DNA of 64,000 bases from positions 945,001 to 1,009,000 of the forward strand of contig JAFEUB010000796.1 in assembly GCA_024529925.1 (NCBI GenBank). The letters run 5' to 3'. A program made the translations under genes and the position numbers. The notes below the pieces were generated by a model. It worked only from the letters and a program-made list of their open reading frames with translations, was not told the DNA's origin and did not search any database. The stretch comes from Ophthalmolycus amberensis. Taxonomy: Eukaryota; Chordata; Actinopteri; Perciformes; Zoarcidae. Of the stretch, positions 56,101 to 64,000 are shown piece by piece. Position 1 is the first letter of the stretch. Every line of letters starts with the position of its first letter.

Positions 56101-59100
56101 GTTCCATACGTTGTGGTTTATTTGTATTTGTTTAACACTGCTGAACCAGTGATGTGAGTTCTGTTTAAACCCAACGTTGTGAGGCGTCACAAACTATACA
56201 GTCGTTAATATGCTCTCAAAAAGCAGACTGGGACTTAAAGGACTTGCTGAAAATCTGCTCATTGCCACTAAAGAGAGTGTGGATGTCTACCGTGGTCCTC
56301 ACTGCAGGTTTCCTCTCAGATGGAGGGCAGTAGCCGACCCGTTTCCCTCATGAGCCTAAACATGAAAAATGACTGCTAGTTGAGGTGCCGAAAGAACCGT
56401 TCCTCTGAATAAATAACTTTGCTTTGGAACATTGCAAAAAAACAGCTTCTGTAAGCGGCTTTTAATGGGGAAACACATTTGTACTGCGACCTCTCATAGA
56501 CGAGGTCAAAGTTCATCCACATAAGAATTTCTATTAGGGGAGCTGAGGCAGCAGAATGTGCCGGCTGAAAAATAGTCCGTGCCTCGCCAGGGCGGCGGTG
56601 GCAGGTAGCTGTGGAGGTGCCCGTGGAGCAATACATCATTAGGCAAAACCAAATATTTGTGTAATTGCTGATATTATAACGGTCATTAGACATGCTTAGG
56701 AAGTAAGGTGCCAGGAAAATACTTCATTTATCTTCAAACCCTTTGGGACCTTGACCATAACCGCTCCACACAAGACATGAATATTAGTTTTTGTCCCTGC
56801 TACTTGACATAGGTTTGGTTTTAATGCGCCAATGTTCTATTTTAAAATGGAAATATTCCTTAGATCACTTCAAATGTGCTGTATTATAGATTATGAGCCC
56901 AAGGTTGTTGTATGTGTACGATGATAATGTTACAATCTGGTGAATGAAGACCTTTTTTTTCTCACCACCAATTAGCCGATCATTTTCTAGATTAGTTGGG
57001 TAATTGTTGAGTCGATGAAATGTCAGACATAGTGAGAAAATGTAAAAAAAAAAATGCAAGTTCAGAGAGCCCAGCCAGACGTCCTCATATCCAAACCCCA
57101 GCGTTACACAATTCACTATCATATAAGACAAACCATAGCAGCAAATCATCATAACCTCATAGCTGAAGCCAGCCAATGTTGACATTTGACATGTTGAGTT
57201 AATCCTTTCAGCTCTGTTTGTTGTCTAGTGTCTAATGTGTGTGTGTGTCTGTGTGTGTGTACACGTCCCCCTCTTGTGCAGGTTCATGAACCACATGAAG
57301 CACCACCTGGAGCTGGAGAAGCAGAACAGCGAGAGCTGGGAAAGCCACACAACCTGCCAGCATTGCTATCGACAGTACATGACTCCATTCCAGCTGCAGT
57401 GCCACATCGAAAGTGCTCACAGCCCGATCGAATCCTCAAGTATGACATGATAGTAGTTACGGCTCAATCTGACAGCTGATGACAGTTTGCTCAAACACTA
57501 TGGGACTTTTTGTGATTTTCCTTTTCATTCCTTTTTAAGCCAATTGCAAGATATGTGAGCTGGCGTTTGAGTCGGAGCAAGTTCTCCTAGAACACATGAA
57601 GGACAACCACAAGCCCGGCGAAATGCCCTACGTCTGCCAGGTCTGTCACTTTCTACTGGGTTGTGATGTGATTTATTCTTGAAATGATGAAAACATTCAC
57701 TGATACTGAAATTCTGTTTCACTGATTCCGCAGGTCTGCAATTACAGATCCTCTTTCTTCTCAGAAGTGGAGACACATTTCCGAAGTGTCCACGAAAACA
57801 CAAAAGACCTGCTCTGTCCCTTCTGTCTCAAAGTGCTTCGAAGTAGTCATATATACATGCAACACTACATGAAACATCAGGTACGATGCTGCATTTCATT
57901 TAGTCTGCTGTGAAGCTACTCAAGACTTTCTAAGAGCTTCATACTGAAATCTAACAGATTTGGAGTCATGGCCGACAAAGCAATGTGTTCACTGTGAATT
58001 CTTAAGATCGTAAAAAGTATCTTTGCAAGAGTTTGAACTCACTTTTAGTTTGTACTATTAGCCCCAACTCCCACGGTTGGATTGATTTGGTTGTCTGCCT
58101 TGCACCTTACCGTAATACATAACGGGCTGACAATGAAACCGGCTTCTCTTCACCTGCCCTAAAGGAGCCATAAATATGTTAGAGTTAGAACCAAACTAAA
58201 TGAATTGCTGCTCTATTAATAGCAATGAAAGTAGTTTCTCTCATACTCGTTATATTCTTTCTGTGAATACAAATGAAACATCTTGGCAATTAGCCTTTAG
58301 TGGCACCACTTATTCATCAAGTTGTTTTTTCTATTTCAGAAAAAAGGGATCCATCGCTGTGGAAAATGCAGACTGAATTTTCTCACCTACAAGGAAAGAG
58401 TGGAGCACAGGACTCACTTCCACAAGACTTACAGAAAACCTAGAGCCCTGGAAGGCCTTCCTCCGGGAACAAAGGTCTGACCCCGTCACAACAACATCAG
58501 CATGATATTCATTTTAGATATGTTCATACAAATTACATTCAGTGTCCATGCACATTGTGTCCTCTTTCCAGGTGACCATTCGAGCCTCCCTGGCAGCAAA
58601 GACTCCCACATTGCAGACCTCCCCCGATCGATCTGGCTTCATTGTCGGTCCAGAAAGTTTCAATCAGCAAACCAAACCTCCAGCCGTTGTTTCAAAGTCT
58701 AAGTCAAACCGCTCCGGAGCAGGAAAAGCCAAGACGACTCTGATCAAGAAGCAAGATGGCCGGACTACCAGGAACAATCTGGCACTCAGGAATCTCAGGT
58801 TGTCAACTCAACTCAGCAGCCGGAGACACGACAGCAATAACTAATTCAAGTTTTTATGGAACAACAGAATTCTTTGTTAATACAGAACGATAATTTGTGC
58901 TGCAGTTAAAACAAAAAAATGGGTCAAACCTTTGTTATTAAAAGGTTTTAGTACTTTTAGTTTGAAAACTGCCCTTGGAAATCTCCAGCATGTCCTCACT
59001 GATACAGAGCCCCACGTCCTGACAGGGGGGGGGGGGGAGCAGATTAATAGAAGTTATTAAATCCTAGTAATACACAAAGTGGCTAATTGCATTTTCAAAA

Positions 59101-61017
59101 AAATTTCCTGACAGTCTTCATTAGGCTGGCTAAAAATAATATCCCGTAAAGAAGATGGAGTGGGCGCTGTTTCTTTAACAAACGAATGAGTGTGATATTT
59201 GGTTAATTGGGCTCAGTAATCAAAAACAATATACTGCCTTTAGTCACATGATGTGGGCTTTTAAGCAGATGAGACATAAGATAATGTAGTGGTGTAACAG
59301 AAGAGTTCAGACTAGTAGAATATAATAAGGAACCTGCAGACCTCTCAGCACACAATTAACATAAGTAATTGGTTTGTGCATCTGCTATAATGAACCAACT
59401 TAGGCTGGTACAGGCTTAAACATTCATCCCTTTCAGTGTAATCTGACCTGACTCATGAAAAGAAGGCATTCTCAATCTGAATATCTTTGTGTTTTGTGCA
59501 AATTTCAGAGTCAATGGAGGCTCGTTCACGTGCATCGAGTGCAACACACAGGTCGACGACTTCTTTTCTCATTTCCCAATGTTTTCAAATTGCGGTGCAT
59601 GCAAATATCGGACAAGTTGCAAAGTCGCCATTGGGAATCATATGATCAGGTGAGTGGAGAAAAAAAACGACGTTATTTTAGGCCCAGTGTATTTATCTGA
59701 CAAATCTTTCTTTGTCCTTTGTTAGATTCCATAGTACCATAACCAAAAACAGATTTTTGAAAATGCATCACAAGAAAAGCCTCGCTGCATTAAAGTAAGT
59801 ATGCTTCATTAAGTCTGTTCTGCATTCAACAGCAAACACTTTCTGATTGAAATGGCTCAAACGTACATTTTTGCTTCCCCCCAGACTAACCCTGGTCTGT
59901 CTCAACTGCGACCTCCTCGTGGACGCGTCAGGCGGTGACCTGATGACCAAACACTTAACCGATAGACCAAATCACATATGCAAAGTCGTTCAGGAGAAAG
60001 GTACGCGTCTTTCTTCCTGTACCATGGCTGGTGTTTAGTGTTGCACCTTTCTTGAAAAGGTTGTTTCTTCTTTTTAACCCAGCAGATATCAAAGCCAAAG
60101 ACCAAGTGTGAGTAGAAACCACTACCCACATTAATCTAGAAAAAATACTGTTGAAGACCAAAGAACATGGATTAAATTCTAAGTCCTGAGATTAATTTGC
60201 ATCGTTGTTGTTTTTTCTGCCACAGCTATAAATCTTCTGTGTAAATCGCATGTCCTGTGTTCTCCTTTAAGAGAATATCTAAATTGTCTGGTGTCACAAT
60301 GGCGCCCCCTGTCTTTGCATTAGCCAGTTGGGAGACATCTACCTCCTTATCGATGTAGAGAACTTGTTTTTAAAGAGCCAATCAAATTGTTTCATTTTCA
60401 ACCTTATTTGCTTAAAGCGATCTTTACGCTGACTAACAGCCAGACAGCTGTTAGCACAAAGACACTGTTTCACATTACCGGTTACAACATCATTAGAGCT
60501 GCAGTTGTTAGTTGACCAATCGATTAGTCGATTAACAGAAATATAGTTGCTTATTACTATTTTCATAATCAATTCTTTGTAAAAGTAATTTTTAATTCAA
60601 AAATGCTGTTTTCAGCCATTCCAATGTGGAGGTTTCCTGCTTTTCTCTGACACTGAAACCCACTTGTTTCACATTTTTCTGACATTTTAAAGACCAAAAC
60701 ATTACTCTAGCAAATAAACGTCAGATTGGTCGATAATAAAAAATAATCATGAGCCATCATTGATTCCTAAACTTCATTATAACCTGTTTGATTTCACTAG
60801 AGTACCAGTTAACAAATGTCCAGTACTGCTGTGTAATATTGTTTGGCAGCAGAGTGTTTGGCCAACTAATTAATAGTAGCATATTGCTAAAGGCTTTAAT
60901 TATATCTAAAAGATGCTTTTTAATGATGTCCTCTTACTTTTGTGCAGGCAACTCGTCTTGAGCCAGCCTGCTAAAGTCTTCTACGTCTTGATGCCGGTGC
61001 CTGCTCAAAGACTATAG
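53048..61017 (+). CDS. znf280d: znf280d: zinc finger protein 280D (suppressor of hairy wing homolog), 17 coding exons
   Basis: Coding exons: 53048-53165, 53461-53663, 53764-53863, 53990-54214, 54308-54382, 55052-55158, 55867-56048, 57282-57439, 57540-57640, 57734-57880, 58340-58474, 58572-58798, 59509-59649, 59726-59794, 59885-60000, 60083-60107, 60948-61017. They total 2,199 bases (732 residues) with every junction in phase. The start MSELFMECVEEELEPWQK and the acidic DDDDDEPIFVG are ZNF280-family hallmarks (DUF4195 type). Residues 40-240 are disordered and rich in Q, N, P and S. C2H2-type fingers lie at about 258-278, 325-345, 362-383, 392-413, 422-443, 451-471, 479-500, two or more at 601-650, and a CLNC motif at 668. 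ZNF280 proteins are nuclear; human ZNF280C is a DNA-repair factor restraining end resection. Naming 280D rather than 280C rests on synteny with TCF12 and MNS1. The frame continues past the TAG. Confidence 0.93.
53461..53663 (+). CDS. znf280d: znf280d exon 2
   Basis: The exon encodes SNNQRDGKPNPPPPPQRNSA and a further Pro/Ala/Asn-rich disordered segment to VIVNNQ (residues 40-107). It ends in phase 0 at CAG|GTATTT. Confidence 0.92.
53764..53863 (+). CDS. znf280d: znf280d exon 3
   Basis: The exon encodes GFIVTSPQLANSSEFIASLG and SHYPPGTSFTIVP (residues 108-140), a hydrophobic patch in the otherwise disordered N-terminal half. It has no counterpart in the duplicated upstream gene. Confidence 0.92.
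53990..54214 (+). CDS. znf280d: znf280d exon 4
   Basis: The exon encodes residues 141-215, Gln-, Ser- and Asn-rich, including VHRPQVQQISNNIVTLSNVL. It is the source of most of the chimeric gene's terminal exon. Confidence 0.92.
54308..54382 (+). CDS. znf280d: znf280d exon 5
   Basis: A short exon for DQSSVKRVLAPQQTDSAAKR and AKVDL. The KR-rich end could be a nuclear localisation signal. Phase 1 at both ends. Confidence 0.9.
   Translation: MKAQSNEYWHRSKQTARQKEPRLI
54407..54983. mobile_element. TTAA-flanked MITE in znf280d intron, with a long hairpin inside
   Basis: The left end TTTAAAGGGCAAATTCGCC and the right end GCAAATTCTCCCTTTAA are imperfect inverted repeats bounded by TTAA, as in piggyBac-type non-autonomous elements. 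Inside are a perfect 16-bp hairpin (54824-54865) and an SBS-like TCTACATGTCCCAGGATGC (54551-54569). Confidence 0.6.
54824..54865. repeat. perfect 16-bp hairpin with 10-base loop
   Basis: GTTCTTCCGTATACCA (54824-54839) is the exact reverse complement of TGGTATACGGAAGAAC (54850-54865), separated by AGTCCTTCAC. Confidence 0.95.
55052..55158 (+). CDS. znf280d: znf280d exon 6, first zinc finger
   Basis: The exon encodes GTQKAMLPVENGIFKKKCQR then CQEEFLTQEALKFHMV. The finger's CxxC and first His are here; its last ligand is the Cys of SC at the start of the next exon, making it C2HC. Confidence 0.93.
55330..55632. mobile_element. probable MITE in znf280d intron
   Basis: The left end AGAGATCCACCGATACATG and internal CCGCCGATACAGAGTACCGA and GATATCTGATCCAGC resemble a non-autonomous fish repeat with GATCC..CCGATA termini. 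The ends are imperfect. Confidence 0.4.
55867..56048 (+). CDS. znf280d: znf280d exon 7, start of second finger
   Basis: It encodes SCIVESAAQSALNIGGNKRI, a linker with SEFYYGRFEGD, and CQSCLKVLKNNI, the CxxC half of finger 2. It ends in phase 2, splitting finger 2 from its histidines (FMNHMKHH) in the next exon. Confidence 0.95.
56935..57075. mobile_element. MITE fragment in znf280d intron
   Basis: CATTTTCTAGATTAGTTGGG, TTGTTGAGTCGATGAAATGTCAGACATAGTG and CAAGTTCAGAGAGCCCA follow the order of a common fish non-autonomous repeat, also seen at 60492-60770. Confidence 0.5.
57282..57439 (+). CDS. znf280d: znf280d exon 8, fingers 2-3
   Basis: It completes finger 2 (FMNHMKHH) and carries finger 3, CQHCYRQYMTPFQLQCHIES and AH. 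A short TG tract lies just upstream of the acceptor (57237-57260). Confidence 0.95.
57540..57640 (+). CDS. znf280d: znf280d exon 9, finger 4
   Basis: It encodes CKICELAFESEQVLLEHMKD and NH, then KPGEMPYVCQ. The exon ends inside the CxxC of finger 5 (CQ|VC). Confidence 0.95.
57734..57880 (+). CDS. znf280d: znf280d exon 10, fingers 5-6
   Basis: It encodes VCNYRSSFFSEVETHFRSVH for finger 5 and CPFCLKVLRSSHIYMQHYMK with HQ for finger 6. Phase 0 at both ends. Confidence 0.95.
58340..58474 (+). CDS. znf280d: znf280d exon 11, finger 7
   Basis: It encodes CGKCRLNFLTYKERVEHRTH and FH, then a basic KTYRKPRALEGLPPGTK linker. Phase 0 at both ends. Confidence 0.95.
58572..58798 (+). CDS. znf280d: znf280d exon 12, basic linker
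   Basis: It encodes VTIRASLAAKTPTLQTSPDR and a Ser/Lys-rich linker (KSKSNRSGAGKAKTTLIKKQ) without fingers, residues 518-592. It ends in phase 2. Confidence 0.92.
59025..59037. repeat. G13 homopolymer
   Basis: An uninterrupted run of 13 G residues in the intron before znf280d exon 13. Confidence 0.95.
59509..59649 (+). CDS. znf280d: znf280d exon 13, fingers 8-9
   Basis: In the spliced frame it encodes VNGGSFTCIECNTQVDDFFS with HFPMF, then CGACKYRTSCKVAIGNHMI. The longest unspliced frame here is a different one and is a shadow. Confidence 0.9.
59726..59794 (+). CDS. znf280d: znf280d exon 14
   Basis: It encodes FHSTITKNRFLKMHHKKSLA and AL. Its first histidine completes finger 9. Phase 2 at both ends. 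Confidence 0.85.
59885..60000 (+). CDS. znf280d: znf280d exon 15
   Basis: It encodes LTLVCLNCDLLVDASGGDLM and TKHLTDRPNHICKVVQEK, a last zinc-finger-like CxxC..H..H. It ends in phase 1 at AAG|GTACGC. Confidence 0.88.
60083..60107 (+). CDS. znf280d: znf280d exon 16, 25-base microexon with NAGNAG acceptor
   Basis: The acceptor reads CCCAGCAG, so splicing may begin at 60083 or 60086, adding or dropping one alanine. The exon encodes ADIKAKDQ and ends in phase 2 at GT|GTGAGT. It is short, and its call depends on frame agreement with both neighbours. Confidence 0.65.
60301..60312 (-). promoter_or_regulatory. candidate CTCF core site
   Basis: GGCGCCCCCTGT is the reverse complement of ACAGGGGGCGCC, which matches the CTCF core AGGGGGCGC. 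It lies in the last znf280d intron. A single motif without occupancy data is weak evidence. Confidence 0.3.
60492..60770. mobile_element. MITE-like repeat in the last znf280d intron
   Basis: It begins ATTAGAGCTGCAGTTGTTAG, with TCGATTAGTCGATTAACAG and TTTTCATAATCAATTC, and ends GATTGGTCGATAATAAAAAATAATCATGAGCC. This is an abundant fish family built on GAGCTGCA..AATCGATTA motifs. Confidence 0.6.
60948..61017 (+). CDS. znf280d: znf280d terminal coding exon
   Basis: After TTTTGTGCAG it encodes QLVLSQPAKVFYVLMPVPAQ and RL, then TAG at 61015-61017. The same frame continues open for 87 further codons to TAA at 61279-61281. Confidence 0.75.
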
Positions 61018-61281
61018 GAGAAGGAAAGTGTCACATCTGGAAGTCTCACTGTTGACCAACCAGAGTCACGGCCGATGTTACCAGAAGCTGATCAGGAAAA
61101 GGGTCCCGCAGGAATAACTGTTACTGAAGTTTCCTCTGAAGGACACTCGACGCAGTCGTCGCTGCCTTCCTGTACATCAGATGGAGTTTTAGATCTGTGT
61201 GACGAGTCGGTGGGTAACTCTGAGAGGCTGGATGTCAGAGAGCAGGTCCCTGAGAACGAGACGAGGGAACAACAAACCTAA
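61018..61281 (+). other. in-frame open extension after the znf280d stop
   Basis: Directly after the TAG the frame reads EKESVTSGSLTVDQPESRPM and continues acidic and Ser/Glu-rich to VPENETREQQT and TAA. It may be a readthrough extension, a former C-terminus cut by a new nonsense change, an alternatively spliced coding tail, or an assembly error. Confidence 0.4.
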
Positions 61282-62937
61282 TCACAATGAACCAGTAAAC
61301 AATGCTCCTGACACGGAGATGACTTAAGAATAACCGCTTCATCAGTTGGCATCGTTTCTTTTACAAAAATCAAACATGATCATGCTGGTATTTGTTACTG
61401 ATCCCCTCAAGAGTCGTGTGTTTGGCAAGTCGATTTCAACAGGGTTGTTTTTTTCCTCTTCTGCATAACTTCCATTACCTACGTAAATAGATGTAAAGTG
61501 TCCTTGTATTGATGAACATAAATACATCCACTACAGTCTTCTTAGTTGCCCTATAAACTACAGAGTTAAATAATTAGTACAGTCATACTTTTAAACATCA
61601 GAAATTAAACTTAAATGATTTTTGGCCCATTTTGTAGTTCTTAAAAGTTTCAAAACCTGATTGATGTCCTGAAGAAAACCCATCTGTCATGCAGAGGACA
61701 GTGTTCTGCTCCTCAGTGTTTTTGATCTGCTTAACTGAGAAAGATGAACACTTGTCAATGACTTGACTGTTAAACTCACTCAGTGGTACAGAATGTACAG
61801 GCTCACTTTCTCTACGGTGATTTATTGATGCATTTTAAATTCTCAATGCAGTCCTCTTAAAAGTACAAATACTGAAATAATGTGATGTTGCCTCTTATTC
61901 CAATTTGTTTAAGCAGTTTGAGTCCCGTTTCCATCTGAGATTTGTTTTGTTGTAATCTTGATTTTTTGTTTGTTTTAGCTTGTTTGGGCTTTTGAGACAT
62001 TTTACTTTCCCTTAATCTGTGGTTAGTTGTCATTGAATAATGTTTTAATTATTTTACGAGAAGTAATCTCTAAACCGCTCCCAGTAAATGTGACTTGAGG
62101 TTGTTCTAATAAGAACATACAATATCACTGAATTGTTTTACATTGTTTACAGAAATGTGGGTTTATGGCAGAAGTAATGGTCCATAATTGATGTGGTCCA
62201 AGTACATTATGTTGTTACCAGCTGGTTTCACTAGAGTAACATGTATCTCAACACTCAGAAAGTTGCTTTAACTATCACAAATTATATAGTACATGTATAG
62301 ATAATGTAAGAATTTTTTGTTCTGAAAAGAGTGTCCGATTTGTGAAATGTGGATAAAACAAAAGTAAAAATGGTAAAGTAATGGTAATGAATATTAGGTG
62401 AAATATACCACAACTATTTGAGGAGTGAGCAGAATAATATGTATTCCAATGTGTTCTCAACTATATTTCATTTCTTCCTTCTGACTGTTGAAAGTGCAAG
62501 CTTGTAAAATAAATGTAAACGCATAACATTTGGCGGAGGTACTCAGCGCCACTCTTCAACTTGATAAAAATCTGTCAGCCAATTATTACGCCGCAGCTGC
62601 TGATTGATGAGATTTCCTTTTATTTTGCATATACATTTAAACAAAAAGTCTAATTCCCTGTATCTCTGGGAATACTTTATACAATATGATTAGTTTACTT
62701 TGCCGACTTAATCTCTCAGAATTCATTGTTAATTCCATAGGTTCTTAATAAGGGTTTTCACTTGTGTAGTATATAGAGCCAGTCTGTAAATGCATCTGTC
62801 TATCAAGACCCTGTAAATGTAACGCCGAGTCTGTTTTGAATACATGCCTCTGAAGATATTGTGTTCTCCGTAGGACACATATTCCTCAGATCTATAAAGT
62901 ACTGGGTTTGGGTCTGTGTTTTCCTGTCTGTTGTGTA

Positions 62938-62943
62938 AATAAA
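62938..62943 (+). other. znf280d poly(A) signal
   Basis: AATAAA sits in TTGTGTAAATAAATCTTTAATAC and is followed by GT-rich sequence suitable for CstF. Confidence 0.6.
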
Positions 62944-62965
62944 TCTTTAATACAAGCGGTTTGAG

Positions 62966-63560
62966 TCTTTGCGTGTTATTTTTCTGAATGTCGCTCTTGA
63001 AAGCAGGCAGACTATTTGGTCAACAATGAACTCCAGAGAACTCAGACATTTGGATATTATGTTTACTTATTCCTGAAATATGTCTCAACTGTTTGTAAGC
63101 CTTTATTTTACTGAGCCATATTCACTTTGCACTATTGTGCTAATAAGCTTCTGCAGAGTTCATATAAAATAAATGGGCAGTAGTGAAACATAATTATAAA
63201 ATATATATATAAGTTACTTTACTATTATAATAAAAAAATATACAATAATTTACAAAAAACTAAATAAACAACTACAGCTGTTCAAGGGACGTTGCTGAAT
63301 GTGGAATTAAGAGTGGAGTAAGAGATTTAGGCTAAATAAAACAAATATTGAATGTAACGTTTAAATTCAGTTAACATAATAGCCAGTTTTGTTACATTTG
63401 AAGTAGATAGTAGATACGTTAAAAAATATCCGTTGGAATTTTCAAAATAAGTGCATTTCTGATTTTGTCTCGTATTACTAAATGTTAATTCATTGAGCGA
63501 ATTGACTCTCACGTGGAGACGTTTAGATTTTACCGGAGCTGACGTGTTTGTCAACGCTCC
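62966..63560. other. intergenic space between znf280d and the right-edge gene
   Basis: AT-rich sequence with an AT-tract at about 63190-63250. No exon or repeat is recognisable. Confidence 0.5.
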
Positions 63561-63789
63561 TTTTTTATTGGTTTAGCACACGGACACGCAGCGTTCCCAG
63601 GACAACGAAATCCCAAACAACCGTAGAAACCCCGGCGAAACCTCAGGTTAACAACGGCTAATTAATCACCCACGAAGACTGGCATCGGAACTTGCTTGAA
63701 GTAAATGAATCCAAAGTTGTTTTACGCATTAGAGAGTTAAGAGGAGTTATAAGTCGAGGAGGCGGGAATCGACGAAACGCACCACAGAC
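63560..63789 (+). promoter_or_regulatory. promoter and 5'UTR of the right-edge gene, with X-box-like site
   Basis: A reversed CCAAT box (TTATTGGTT, 63565-63573) is followed by GTTCCCAGGACAAC (63593-63606), which matches 11 of 14 positions of the RFX X-box GTTGCCATGGCAAC. CpG content is raised up to the ATG. RFX control would fit a cilia gene such as mns1. Confidence 0.45.
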
Positions 63790-64000
63790 ATGGTCAGTTA
63801 ACCATGGAGTTAATGTTAGCTCCACTGCTACAAACAAACCAGGTCATGCTCATCAGCCCATTCAGTGTGTTCCTATATGTGTCCTGCATGTGTTTCATTG
63901 GGACAGAGTCGTGACTGGGCGCACAGCCAGCGGAAGATGCTGATGAACCAGGAGCGGCGGAACCAGGAGCAGCTCCGGCAGCAGGAGGCCAAGCGTGTGG
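63790..64000 (+). CDS. mns1: probable mns1 5' end, partial
   Basis: A plausible model joins an ATG at 63790-63792, directly before a GTCAGT donor, to an exon beginning at 63907 after GGGACAG. It reads MSRDWAHSQRKMLMNQERRN and then QEQLRQQEAKRV to the window edge. The peptide is rich in Arg, Gln and Glu, as expected for the coiled-coil protein MNS1, which sits in motile axonemes. The name rests mainly on conserved order beside ZNF280D in human 15q21, not on recognised sequence. Translation could instead begin at an internal ATG at 63937. Confidence 0.5.

Larger units (their letters stand above)
61018..62965 (+). other. znf280d 3'UTR
   Basis: About 1.9 kb of AT-rich sequence without other genes follows the stop. 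It ends near a strong poly(A) signal, AATAAA at 62938-62943, with a T/G-rich stretch (GCGTGTTATTTTTCTG) about 30 bases downstream. Confidence 0.6.

Noticed and set aside
59455..59700. 81-codon frame at znf280d exon 13 starting MKRRHSQSEY
   Set aside because: The spliced frame with CIECN and CGACKYRTSC is the coding one. This one is shifted and ignores the splice sites.

Overview
The window is vertebrate nuclear DNA from a teleost fish, probably a percomorph. It has AT-rich introns of up to 18 kb, many (GT)n tracts, GT-AG introns, and several interspersed repeats I recognise as common in spiny-rayed fish. The gene order tcf12(-) - znf280d(+) - mns1(+) matches human 15q21 (TCF12, ZNF280D, MNS1), which supports the assignments. 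Exons were called by reading splice junctions by eye; every multi-exon model below keeps phase across all junctions.

Region 1 (1-38,200): the 5' part of tcf12 (HEB, a class I bHLH E-protein) on the minus strand. Five coding exons (37326-37397, 36979-37051, 26884-26957, 19627-19729, 1282-1343) encode the first 128 residues, including the AD1 activation helix; the bHLH exons lie beyond the left edge. The introns hold microsatellites, MITEs, a tRNA-derived SINE, an internally deleted hAT element, two GC-rich islands and some possible conserved regulatory stretches.

Region 2 (38,200-49,100): an L2-like LINE tail, then a seven-exon plus-strand gene (CDS 40264-48813, 429 residues) that I do not recognise as a named gene. 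Its 5' exons encode a basic N-terminal module of a type seen in various fish proteins. Its last two exons are a decayed tandem duplicate of the 5' exons of the neighbouring znf280d. The duplicated first exon lost the ancestral ATG, lost the acidic DEPIFVG motif, and expanded the EPWQK segment into a seven-copy 51-bp in-frame repeat. The protein ends before any zinc finger. Its large first intron holds a ZNF143/THAP11-type promoter motif and a second hAT copy, inverted relative to the first.

Region 3 (49,100-63,000): a promoter-like region, two diverged copies of an interspersed repeat, then znf280d with 17 coding exons (53048-61017, 732 residues): an acidic N-terminus, a disordered Q/N/P-rich region and about nine C2H2-type fingers. 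The reading frame stays open for 87 codons after the annotated TAG.

Region 4 (63,000-64,000): promoter and first codons of what is probably mns1, cut by the right edge, with a degenerate RFX X-box.

The most notable item is the chimeric gene beside znf280d. It looks like a new gene made from a partial tandem duplication joined to unrelated 5' exons. Because its duplicated exon and the znf280d start exon share acceptor and phase, the upstream exons could splice in frame into either.
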